DNA of 12,392 bases. Origin: Desulfobacterales bacterium S5133MH16. GTDB taxonomy: Bacteria; Desulfobacterota; Desulfobacteria; Desulfobacterales; UBA11574. Position numbers and translations under genes: made by a program. Below the pieces are notes generated by a model, which worked only from the letters and a program-made list of their open reading frames with translations, was not told the origin of the DNA and did no database searches. Positions 1-6,012 of this stretch are shown here, piece by piece (position 1 is the stretch's first letter; every line of letters starts with the position of its first letter). The stretch is from NCBI GenBank assembly GCA_001751005.1, contig MAXL01000439.1, positions 1 to 12,392 of the forward strand, given 5' to 3'.

Positions 1-505
1 GTTCCAAAGCCATGGCCAGAGAAATAGTATTTGAAAGAATGACGCTTTGAACTGATTCGGAAAGATGACAAAGTTCTTTAATTTTTTTTATAATTGATGG
101 ATTGCCGGGCAAACCCATGATCGAAAGTTCTTTGCCCAGAGCGCTAAAATCTTTGAAAAATGGGTAAAGCAGGTTAATGGATCTTGATTGTTCGATCAGG
201 TTAAGAGGCCTTTGAAGAGAGTTATCCGTAATAGCGTACGTTATACATTCAAGCTTTTTTGTATCAGAATCGAGCACCTTAACATCCACATCAGCCCAGT
301 TAAGTCGTCGGCAGGCTTCAATTCTGCGAAAACCGCACACAATTTTATATCCTGTTTTTTTTTCTAAAAGTAAAGGAAGGTTTAACATCCCCACATGATC
401 AATAGAATTCATCAAATGATCGACGTTTATTTGGGTTGTAATGCGAAAGGAGTCGTCCTTGGAATCAATCAAAGAAAGCTTTGCGATCTTTTGTTTAAAG
501 CGCAT
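1..505 (-). CDS. ParB-like N-terminal domain protein (partial, C-terminus beyond window)
   Basis: About 168 residues are visible before the gene leaves the window at base 1. The reading has the ParB family order: a box-I-like stretch (LMNSIDHVGMLNLPLL, near residues 30-45), box II as GFRRIEACRRL (canonical form GERRxxA), then DNSLQRPLNLIEQSRSI, which corresponds to the ENLQRxxLnPiEeA segment. After that comes a region resembling the ParB helix-turn-helix, ending at ISLAMALE. ParB proteins bind parS-like DNA and, where tested, CTP; a DNA-binding or nucleotide-binding role here is family inference. The ATG at 505-503 lies inside the end of purC (11-base overlap), with an in-frame stop eight codons upstream, so translation is probably coupled to purC; no good ribosome-binding site is seen. 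No parA is visible, so this may be an orphan ParB-like regulator rather than the chromosomal segregation protein. Confidence 0.8.
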   Translation of the reverse strand, partial: MRFKQKIAKLSLIDSKDDSFRITTQINVDHLMNSIDHVGMLNLPLLLEKKTGYKIVCGFRRIEACRRLNWADVDVKVLDSDTKKLECITYAITDNSLQRPLNLIEQSRSINLLYPFFKDFSALGKELSIMGLPGNPSIIKKIKELCHLSESVQSVILSNTISLAMALE

Positions 506-1391
506 AACTTGCGTCGGTAAGTTGATTTAAGGCTTCCAGGTATTTAGTGCGTGTATTACGGATAACACTTTGGGGAAGCGAAGGCCCCGGCGGCTTTTTG
601 TGCCAGTTTAAGGAAATCAGGTAGTCTCTGAGATATTGCTTGTCAAAACTCTTTTGTGCACCATCCGGTTTATACGACTCTCTGGGCCAGAACCTTGATG
701 AATCCGGAGTCAACACTTCATCGATAAGAATTAGGTTGTTTTCGAAAAGGCCGAATTCAAATTTTGTATCAGCAATAATTATGTCCTTTTCATAAGCCAA
801 ATCAGCACCCTTTTGGTAAATTGCAAGACTGAGTTTTCTGACCTTTTCTGCAAGGGTTTTTCCAATTTTAGTTATAACTGTATCAAAGTCAATGTTGACG
901 TCATGAAGGCCTATCTCTTCTTTGGTTGACGGCGTAAACAAAGGTTCAAGCAATTTGTCGGATTCTTTCAGACCGTGAGGCAGTTTTATTCCGCATATGT
1001 TTCCGGTGGTCTGGTAATCTTTCCAGCCGGACCCGGATATATACCCCCTGACAACACATTCAATGGGAAGCGGTTTTGCTTTTTTAACCAGCATGCTTCG
1101 GTCGCGTAGAATTTCGGCATACGGGTTGCAAACCTCGGGAAATTCATCAACATTGCCTGAAATCACATGATGGGGCAAAAGAGACTCCATTATTTCAAAC
1201 CAGAAAAGGGAAATTTGAGTCAAGATTTTCCCCTTTCCCGGAATAGGATCGGGCATGATAACGTCAAACGCGGAAATTCGATCTGTAGCCACCATTAAAA
1301 GTTTGTCACCAAGATCGTATATATCTCGTACTTTTCCCCTTTTTACTAAATTTAAATTTTTAAAATCGGTTCTAATTACTGTCTGAGCCAT
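495..1391 (-). CDS. purC: Phosphoribosylaminoimidazole-succinocarboxamide synthase (SAICAR synthetase)
   Basis: This cytoplasmic enzyme of de novo purine synthesis joins CAIR and aspartate using ATP to form SAICAR. The 298-residue length fits the longer, Ade1-like form of the family. Visible family motifs are the N-terminal GKVRDIYDL with ATDRISAFD, the signature PIECVVRGYISGSGW (about residues 108-122), DTKFEFG, and the second signature LIDEVLTPDSSRFWP. The ATG at 1391-1389 follows an AAAGGA sequence about 11 bases upstream. It starts 35 bases after the PilZ gene stop and overlaps the ParB-like gene by 11 bases, so it is probably co-transcribed with the signalling genes upstream. No other pur gene is in the window, and no purine riboswitch or PurR-like site is apparent in the short gap. 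Identification is firm; the operon link is inference. Confidence 0.96.
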   Translation of the reverse strand: MAQTVIRTDFKNLNLVKRGKVRDIYDLGDKLLMVATDRISAFDVIMPDPIPGKGKILTQISLFWFEIMESLLPHHVISGNVDEFPEVCNPYAEILRDRSMLVKKAKPLPIECVVRGYISGSGWKDYQTTGNICGIKLPHGLKESDKLLEPLFTPSTKEEIGLHDVNIDFDTVITKIGKTLAEKVRKLSLAIYQKGADLAYEKDIIIADTKFEFGLFENNLILIDEVLTPDSSRFWPRESYKPDGAQKSFDKQYLRDYLISLNWHKKPPGPSLPQSVIRNTRTKYLEALNQLTDASYAL

Positions 1392-1426
1392 GGATGTTTA
1401 TCCTTTGGATATAACGCCGACCTTCA

Positions 1427-1771
1427 TTACTGTTCCCTGAAAGCTTTGATATATTTTTTCAAAACCTCGAGTTCCGCTTCATCTGTATCAATGAACTCAA
1501 TTCCGGATTCAAATCGTTTTTCTCCACCTGCCAGAGAAAAAATAACCCTCCCTTTGATGTTGATCAAATTGTCTTCCAGACCTATTGCCAACGCCACAGT
1601 ATGTTTCGGGTCGATTGGAGCATGTGTTTCAAAAAGAATTCCGCCTTGACTCACATTCAAAGTTCTTCCCATTCCCTGCGCTACAGTCTGAACATTTTCA
1701 TCAATACAACTATACGATATAAGATTAAGGGCGTTGATTCTTTCATTTTTTCTTCTATCTTCTGTAGTCAT
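1427..1771 (-). CDS. PilZ domain protein, probable c-di-GMP receptor
   Basis: This is a 114-residue single-domain PilZ protein. Both c-di-GMP-binding signatures are intact: RxxxR as R7-K-N-E-R11, and the D/NxSxxG motif as N39-V-S-Q-G-G44. Beta-strand-like sequence follows, and the C-terminus looks helical. Stand-alone PilZ proteins usually bind cyclic di-GMP and change the activity of a partner in motility, adhesion or secretion; the partner here is unknown. I chose the ATG at 1771-1769 because GGTGA lies at a suitable distance upstream (ATTGGGTGAAAACC before ATG) and because it leaves a 16-base gap to the preceding gene. An earlier in-frame ATG at 1822 would overlap that gene by 35 bases and add 17 residues with no PilZ similarity. 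It sits between the PATAN/CNB gene and purC. Confidence 0.85.
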   Translation of the reverse strand: MTTEDRRKNERINALNLISYSCIDENVQTVAQGMGRTLNVSQGGILFETHAPIDPKHTVALAIGLEDNLINIKGRVIFSLAGGEKRFESGIEFIDTDEAELEVLKKYIKAFREQ

Positions 1772-1787
1772 GGTTTTCACCCAATAA

Positions 1788-2966
1788 TTAAACGTTACGG
1801 CCGGTGTTTTTTCCAAACTCACAAGCCAACATGGATGTTACTAATATGCAGTTTGCAAGGTGTTCTATAAAATTTTTAAATGTGGAGGAAAATTGATTAT
1901 ATTCTTGCTTCAGAATGTCAGGGTCCATCTCGCTAATCTTGAGATCTTTTGATCCGAAAACCGAAGCGGAGTAAGGTTCTTGTCCAATATCAAGAAATGG
2001 AACATGGCCAAAGAAATCGCCCTGATAAAGATTCGCCAGCGGAACATAACCATTTTCAGTATTCCGGGCGACATGAGCTTCACCTTCTGTAATTGTAAAT
2101 AAACTTTCCACATTCTCACCCTGTGTGAACACCTGAGCTTTGCCGTTGATCAATTCTTCTACTTTAATGTTGTTTAAATGTATATCAACCGCCATATTGG
2201 TTACCTGTTTTAACCTTTTATCGAGACTGATTAAAAGGCTTCTGAATTGATTGGACATTCGCAAAAAATCTGCGGAAAGTCGTCGCAAATCGAGCACACC
2301 GAGCAGAACATTGTTAACCGCCGTGATCGCAGCACTTCGAACACTCCCCTCTAATAATAAAAATGAGGCGATACTTCCGATAAATGCTCCTTCACCGATT
2401 CTGAGTAGTTTTAAAGGCCCCCGGGGGGTTTCTCTAATAATTTCTGCAGTGCCTTCAAGAATAACCCATAACCAACCTCCATGTTTTCCTTCTGCAACAA
2501 CTTTGTTGCCGGCGCGGACCTCTTCTTCATCAACAACGTACGTGTAATCGATAAGCGGTCCTCTGATAATCGGCCGATTTGATAAACTGTCCGAAGGATA
2601 GAATAACTTTTTTGTAAATGTTACCGGTCCCAGCTGTTCAATCTGTCCATCATCCAGCATTCTTAAGCAGTCAAGAATAATTTGCATACGGCTCTTTTTG
2701 ATGACATTTTCACCATCAACTTTTTCTTCAATGAATTCAAATTCTCCATCAAGCCATCCAAAAAGTGAATTGACGGCATCAAGACCGGCCAATGATCCGA
2801 CTGAAGCATTAACAGGGTTGCCGTTATGAAAATATATTAAACCCAAATCTTGGGCATACCTGCTGGTAATGCGCAAAACTCCGGAGCTGGCATTTGAACC
2901 GAGGAGTTGCAAGATATCCCCCAGGCTTAAAAAATTAAGATTGCCTGCCAGAACAAAATCACCCAT
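1788..2966 (-). CDS. PATAN (DUF4388) protein with two cyclic-nucleotide-binding-like domains
   Basis: The protein has 392 residues. Residues about 5-110 match the PATAN/DUF4388 pattern (FLSLGDILQLLGSNASSGVL, then YFHNGNPVNA and the aromatic GWLDGEFEF), a module common in signalling proteins of delta-proteobacteria and cyanobacteria. Residues about 140-235 and 265-350 are two CRP-type beta-barrel (CNB) domains: VVAEG..GGWLWVILEGTAEI..GEGAFIGSIASF, and VFTQGENVESLFTITEGEAHV..YQGDFFGHVPFL. The phosphate-binding cassette, normally FGE(L/I)A..R-x-A, reads FIGSIA with R210 kept in the first domain, and FGHVP with Tyr in place of Arg in the second. Canonical cAMP binding is therefore doubtful, especially for the second. 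No DNA-binding helix-turn-helix follows, so it is not a CRP-like transcription factor; a scaffold or regulator role is inferred. The ATG lies 7 bases after the GTPase stop, with GGGG in front. Confidence 0.8.
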   Translation of the reverse strand: MGDFVLAGNLNFLSLGDILQLLGSNASSGVLRITSRYAQDLGLIYFHNGNPVNASVGSLAGLDAVNSLFGWLDGEFEFIEEKVDGENVIKKSRMQIILDCLRMLDDGQIEQLGPVTFTKKLFYPSDSLSNRPIIRGPLIDYTYVVDEEEVRAGNKVVAEGKHGGWLWVILEGTAEIIRETPRGPLKLLRIGEGAFIGSIASFLLLEGSVRSAAITAVNNVLLGVLDLRRLSADFLRMSNQFRSLLISLDKRLKQVTNMAVDIHLNNIKVEELINGKAQVFTQGENVESLFTITEGEAHVARNTENGYVPLANLYQGDFFGHVPFLDIGQEPYSASVFGSKDLKISEMDPDILKQEYNQFSSTFKNFIEHLANCILVTSMLACEFGKNTGRNV

Positions 2967-2973
2967 GGATCTT

Positions 2974-3585
2974 CTACCCCGATTTGATTTGTTTTTTTAA
3001 TGACAATAATGTCAACTTAAGACATTCTTTTAAGGTTGCACCAACACCGTCACCGGTAATAGCACTGGCTGAAAAAGAGGGGACCTTGAGCTGTCTGTTT
3101 AAATCTCTTTCCATCTGTTCTATGGACATTACCGGAACGCCCTGCTCTGCAAGATCCCTTTTGTTATGCTGCATAACAAAAGGGATCTTTAAGATGCTAA
3201 TACCGTATTCTTTCAAATTATGCTGCAGATCCTTTAAGGAAAGCATGTTTTTCTCACGCCTGACCGTCAGCGAATCGGCAACAAAAATTACCCCGTCCAC
3301 GCCTTTTAAAACCAGTTTTCTGGTGGATCTGTATTGAACCTGACCGGGAACAGTATAAACCTGAAGTCTGATATCAAAACCTTTTATTTGTCCCAACCCC
3401 ATGGGAAGAAAATCGAAAAAAAGCGTTCGGTCACCCTCTGTATCCACCGAGACCATCTCGCCGACAACCTGTTTCTTATATGTTTTGTATATATATTCCA
3501 TGTTAGTGGTTTTTCCGGATCTTCCAGGTCCGTAATATACGATTTTACATTCTATCTCTCTTTTTTTTAATTTAACAATAGCCAT
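2974..3585 (-). CDS. mglA: MglA-family Ras-like small GTPase
   Basis: The protein has 203 residues. The guanine-nucleotide motifs are complete: P-loop G19-P-G-R-S-G-K25-T-T27, G3 as T78-V-P-G-Q82, G4 as N141-K-R-D144, and a G5-like SAITGDGV. R53 (in DTEGDRTLFFDF) and Q82 sit where MglA of Myxococcus xanthus has its catalytic Arg and Gln, and the segment SxRKLxLKGVDGVxFVADS is shared with it. MglA proteins switch between GDP and GTP forms at cell poles and control motility polarity, with MglB (roadblock fold) as GAP; no MglB is next to this gene. It is the first gene of a tight cluster, 7 bases before the PATAN/CNB gene. The ATG at 3585-3583 has only a weak GGGA upstream. Codons 133-145 form a near-perfect palindrome (separate entry). 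It could be a paralogue rather than the motility MglA itself. Confidence 0.9.
   Translation of the reverse strand: MAIVKLKKREIECKIVYYGPGRSGKTTNMEYIYKTYKKQVVGEMVSVDTEGDRTLFFDFLPMGLGQIKGFDIRLQVYTVPGQVQYRSTRKLVLKGVDGVIFVADSLTVRREKNMLSLKDLQHNLKEYGISILKIPFVMQHNKRDLAEQGVPVMSIEQMERDLNRQLKVPSFSASAITGDGVGATLKECLKLTLLSLKKQIKSG
3151..3189. repeat. 39-base palindrome inside the mglA-like gene
   Basis: The left arm AAGATCCCTTTTGTTATGC (3151-3169) and the right arm 3171-3189 are exact reverse complements around a single central base at 3170. This gives 19 paired positions (18 if a 3-base loop is allowed). It is in codon register: the minus-strand codons are K133-I-P-F-V-M-Q-H-N-K-R-D-L145, spanning the G4 motif, and the plus strand read in the matching frame gives the same peptide except at the central codon (CAG versus CTG). 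In mRNA it would form a very stable hairpin. It may arise from protein constraint plus template-switch repair of a quasi-palindrome, or it may be regulatory. Confidence 0.95.
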
Positions 3586-3650
3586 ATATAATCAGTCCCA
3601 AGCAAAAGATTAAGAGATGTTAAACCAACCCAATATGATGCTAAACGTTT

Positions 3651-3679
3651 ATTTTACAAATATTTCTCAAATTCTTCAA
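3651..3679 (-). promoter_or_regulatory. Candidate sigma-70 promoter for the mglA cluster
   Basis: On the minus strand TTGAAG (3679-3674, 4 of 6 to consensus) is followed, after 17 bases, by TAAAAT (3656-3651, 5 of 6). Transcription would start near 3645 and leave a leader of about 60 bases before the ATG at 3585. This is the best match I could find by eye in the gap; AT-rich sequence makes chance matches likely. Confidence 0.35.
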
Positions 3680-3738
3680 GGCCTTTCTTGTTTCATGATA
3701 CTTAACTGTCATTTTGCACAAAAAACTGGGATAGCGTT

Positions 3739-3766
3739 AAAAAAAAGAACTTAAGCTTTTTTTAAG
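3739..3766 (-). terminator. Weak intrinsic terminator-like hairpin after the TPR/PilZ-like gene
   Basis: Read on the minus strand, a 5-bp stem (CTTAA/TTAAG, 3766-3750) with a 7-base loop is followed by TTC and a run of eight T (3746-3739). The position is right for ending the gene whose stop is at 3894. The stem is short and AT-rich, so it is weak on its own; the stronger hairpin at 3770-3791 lies just before it. Confidence 0.3.
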
Positions 3767-3769
3767 CAT

Positions 3770-3791
3770 CATCGACAAAATGTTGTCGATG
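3770..3791. repeat. Perfect 9-bp inverted repeat with 4-base loop
   Basis: CATCGACAA (3770-3778) and TTGTCGATG (3783-3791) are exact reverse complements around AATG. The pairing continues outward by two more base pairs across one T:T mismatch. No T-run follows directly on either strand, so it may be part of a composite terminator with the hairpin at 3739-3766, an mRNA-stabilising 3' structure, or a palindromic protein-binding site. Confidence 0.6.
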
Positions 3792-3800
3792 TTGAAATGT

Positions 3801-3870
3801 CCAATACCCAATGTTCAACTGAAAAATGCTCGAAAATTGGATATTGAGAATTTGACATTGGATATTAGTT
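3801..3870. repeat. Inverted heptamer repeat (locus A, CCAATRY / ATTGGAT)
   Basis: The left arm has three 7-base units (CCAATAC, CCAATGT, TCAACTG; 3801-3821). The right arm has five units in the opposite orientation (ATTGGAT, ATTGAGA, ATTTGAC, ATTGGAT, ATTAGTT; 3836-3870). AATACCCAATGT (3803-3814) pairs with ACATTGGATATT (3855-3866) at 11 of 12 positions. It lies just beyond the stop codon of the TPR/PilZ-like gene. Confidence 0.75.
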
Positions 3871-3893
3871 GTTTTGGTCTCGGCTTGTCCGGT

Positions 3894-4820
3894 TTAATTT
3901 AATACAATTTTAATATCCACGCAATAATCTCCCCTCAAGGGACCGATTTTAATTTTTTTTACCGATGTAACCAGACCGGAAGCATTAAATAGAGCAGCAG
4001 TTGAATAATATTGAATATCATTAATCACATCACCAACTTTAAAAATATCGATTAACTCTTTGTCCCTGATAGAAATAAGCAGACTGACCATGTTTCCTAA
4101 TTGAAACTTTACCTTAAATTCAACCACCTGCCCCTTTTGGGGGCTCTTATAAATGGTTATCCCGATGGAGTTGATATCAAGGGTATCATCATCTTCGATT
4201 TTGGGCACCTTAACTCGAATTACACAGGTTTTGCCTTTTGGTGCTTTTCTCCTTGGAAGCTTTTTTTCAATACCCTCTTTTTTTAAAATATTTTCAAGAA
4301 AAATATGTAAGTTATCCAACTGAATCGTTGAAAACCTATGGTCTGAAACCCATTTCTCATACTGAGCTACAGCCTCATCCATTGATGAAAGCGCCATATG
4401 ACACCTTAGCATACTCTTGGCAGCAACAACACGCAGAGAATCTTTTTTTATGAGTTCGTTAAATTCTGATATAGCTCTTTTAAACTGGCCGAACTTTGCC
4501 AGGGCTATGGCACCGTCAAGAGCTTTTAAATCTTCGTTCTTGTCCGGTGAAAATGAATACATTTTTTTTATCAGGTCCTGAATCTTTGCAGAGACTTCAG
4601 GTTTTTTCGGTGCCGTTTCAATTTTGATTATGTCGTTTTTTAAAGCGAGAATTTTTTTTGAGATTCCCTTTATCAGATTTTGTTTGCCCTTTAGCTGTTC
4701 ATTGCTCCGGATCAGTTTTGTTGCATTGTTATATTTTTCCATAGCCTCATTCAACAGGCCCTGGGCGTGATAAAGTTCAGCTTCCTGCAATAGTATTTTA
4801 ATCTTTTTTGTTATATTCAT
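3894..4820 (-). CDS. TPR-like protein with degenerate PilZ-like C-terminal domain
   Basis: From the chosen start the protein has 308 residues. The first part holds helical TPR-like repeats (ILLQEAELYHAQGLLNEAMEKYNNA near the start, and LAKFGQFKRAISEFNELIKKD with the following helices in the middle), typical of protein-protein scaffolds. The last ~105 residues resemble a PilZ barrel: RRKAPK stands where RxxxR is expected, and DINSIGITI stands where DxSxxGxxI is expected. Both motifs carry a substitution (final Arg to Lys, Ser to Asn), so c-di-GMP binding is doubtful. No signal peptide or membrane segment is evident. I prefer the ATG at 4820 because GAAGAG precedes it and because the candidate promoter would start RNA near 4860, only about 10 bases from the other in-frame ATG at 4850, which has no ribosome-binding site. 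The upstream start would add 10 residues. The function is unknown; the assignment rests on pattern reading only. Confidence 0.7.
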   Translation of the reverse strand: MNITKKIKILLQEAELYHAQGLLNEAMEKYNNATKLIRSNEQLKGKQNLIKGISKKILALKNDIIKIETAPKKPEVSAKIQDLIKKMYSFSPDKNEDLKALDGAIALAKFGQFKRAISEFNELIKKDSLRVVAAKSMLRCHMALSSMDEAVAQYEKWVSDHRFSTIQLDNLHIFLENILKKEGIEKKLPRRKAPKGKTCVIRVKVPKIEDDDTLDINSIGITIYKSPQKGQVVEFKVKFQLGNMVSLLISIRDKELIDIFKVGDVINDIQYYSTAALFNASGLVTSVKKIKIGPLRGDYCVDIKIVLN

Positions 4821-4866
4821 GCGACTCTTCAACCCTAATTTATGACTCATTTATCATTTTAAAATT

Positions 4867-4893
4867 TTTATACTGCTTAACCATTCATGTCAA
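4867..4893 (-). promoter_or_regulatory. Candidate promoter for the TPR/PilZ-like gene
   Basis: On the minus strand a perfect TTGACA (4893-4888) is followed after 15 bases by TATAAA (4872-4867). The spacing is shorter than the preferred 17. The start would be near 4860, which supports translation from the ATG at 4820 rather than 4850. Confidence 0.4.
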
Positions 4894-4974
4894 TAACAAG
4901 AAATAAAAGATTTTCTTATAAATATATTGACAATAATCGGTTTTATGTTAACAAAATCCACAACTTTTTCTTTT

Positions 4975-5004
4975 TTATCATCTTAAAACCAGCATTAATA
5001 TAAT
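4975..5004 (+). promoter_or_regulatory. Candidate promoter for mdh
   Basis: TTATCA (4975-4980, 4 of 6) and a perfect TATAAT (4999-5004) are separated by 18 bases. RNA would start near 5011, leaving a leader of about 20 bases that carries the strong ribosome-binding site AAAAGGAG (5016-5023), 6 bases before the ATG. A TTGACA at 4927-4932 is farther upstream but has no good -10 partner. Confidence 0.45.
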
Positions 5005-5029
5005 AATCCATTAATAAAAGGAGTTTATT

Positions 5030-5962
5030 ATGGATAAAAAAGTTACCGTAATCGGTGCCGGCAATGTGGGGGCAACCGCAGCTCAAAGACTGGCGGAAAA
5101 AGAGTTATGCGATGTGGCCTTGATTGATATCATTGAAGGGTTTCCTCAGGGCAAAGCCCTGGATCTTTCAGAGGCCGCACCTATTGAAAAACATGATGCC
5201 CGACTAACCGGTTCAAACGATTATGCAGCTTCAGCAGACTCAGATATCGTTATTATTACCGCCGGCATACCCAGAAAGCCGGGGATGAGCCGGGACGACC
5301 TTCTCAATATCAATGCGGGAATCATGAATAGTGTTACCAAAGAGGTCGCAAAACAATCTCCTGAAGCTGTAATTATCGTAGTTAGCAATCCTCTTGATGC
5401 GATGTGTCACGTTGCATATGAAACCAGCGGTTTTCCTAAAAACAGGGTTATTGGCATGGCCGGTGTGCTCGACTCCGCCCGTTTCAGATCTTTTATTGCC
5501 ATGGAACTCAATGTTTCCGTGGAAAATACAACTGCATTTGTTCTTGGCGGGCATGGCGATACCATGGTGCCGTTACCTCGCTATTCCACTGTAGCAGGCA
5601 TACCTATTACAGAACTGCTGCCAAAAGAAAGAATTGACGCTTTGGTGGAAAGAACCGCCAATGGCGGAGCCGAAATTGTCGGACTTCTTAAAACAGGCAG
5701 CGCCTTTTATGCACCGGCCTCAGCCGCGGTGGAAATGGCCGAATCTATTCTCAAAGACAAAAAGAAAATCCTGCCATGTGCCGCATACCTTGAGGGTGAA
5801 TATGGATTTAACGAACTTTTTATCGGCGTGCCTGTCAAACTTGGCGCAAACGGTGTGGAGGAAATCATTGAAATTACCCTCACTGCTGAAGAAAAGGCCG
5901 CCCTTGAGAAATCGGCCGACGCAGTCAGAGAACTCAAGGAAGCCTTGAAAAAACTGGCATAG
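5030..5962 (+). CDS. mdh: NAD-dependent malate dehydrogenase (LDH-like type)
   Basis: This enzyme interconverts malate and oxaloacetate in the cytoplasm, in the TCA cycle or its reductive branch. The 310-residue length is typical of the Bacillus-type, LDH-like MDH. Visible features are the dinucleotide fold G9-A-G-N-V-G14, Asp33 at the end of the second strand (NAD rather than NADP), and the substrate loop with R82 and R88 (GIPRKPGMSRDD). Arg at position 82, where lactate dehydrogenases have Gln, is the malate-specific choice. N120 (SNPLD), D148 and R151 (LDSARF), and the catalytic H175 (GGHGDT) complete the active site. The ATG at 5030 has AAAAGGAG six bases upstream. It is the only complete plus-strand gene here and is probably monocistronic: it converges with uvrC, and heptamer repeats begin at its stop codon. 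Confidence 0.96.
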   Translation: MDKKVTVIGAGNVGATAAQRLAEKELCDVALIDIIEGFPQGKALDLSEAAPIEKHDARLTGSNDYAASADSDIVIITAGIPRKPGMSRDDLLNINAGIMNSVTKEVAKQSPEAVIIVVSNPLDAMCHVAYETSGFPKNRVIGMAGVLDSARFRSFIAMELNVSVENTTAFVLGGHGDTMVPLPRYSTVAGIPITELLPKERIDALVERTANGGAEIVGLLKTGSAFYAPASAAVEMAESILKDKKKILPCAAYLEGEYGFNELFIGVPVKLGANGVEEIIEITLTAEEKAALEKSADAVRELKEALKKLA

Positions 5963-6009
5963 ACAGAAGGCAGAAAGGTGAAGGAAGATGACAGAAGACA
6001 GAAGGAGGC
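5961..6009. repeat. Purine-rich heptamer repeat after mdh (locus B, left arm)
   Basis: Seven consecutive 7-base units (AGACAGA, AGGCAGA, AAGGTGA, AGGAAGA, TGACAGA, AGACAGA, AGGAGGC) start within the mdh stop codon. The plus strand is almost pure purine. With the array at 6018-6066, whose reverse complement has units ending in CAG, it forms the two opposed arms of one boundary element. Confidence 0.75.
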
Positions 6010-6012
6010 CAT

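Larger units (their letters stand above)
3586..3893. other. Intergenic region between the TPR/PilZ-like gene and mglA
   Basis: There is no convincing gene in these 308 bases. From right to left (the direction of transcription of both neighbours) they hold an inverted heptamer repeat (3801-3870), a 9-bp hairpin (3770-3791), an AT-rich hairpin with a T-run that could terminate the upstream gene (3739-3766), and a sigma-70-like promoter for the mglA cluster (3651-3679). The remaining bases show nothing recognisable. Confidence 0.7.

Noticed and set aside
2417..2427. CCCCCGGGGGG run inside the PATAN/CNB gene as a possible phase-variation tract
   Set aside because: Runs of five C and six G are short for slippage, and the reading frame is intact and encodes ordinary sequence (PRGPL).
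4927..4932. Perfect TTGACA upstream of mdh
   Set aside because: No acceptable -10 hexamer lies 15-19 bases downstream; the TTATCA-18-TATAAT pair nearer the gene is the better candidate.
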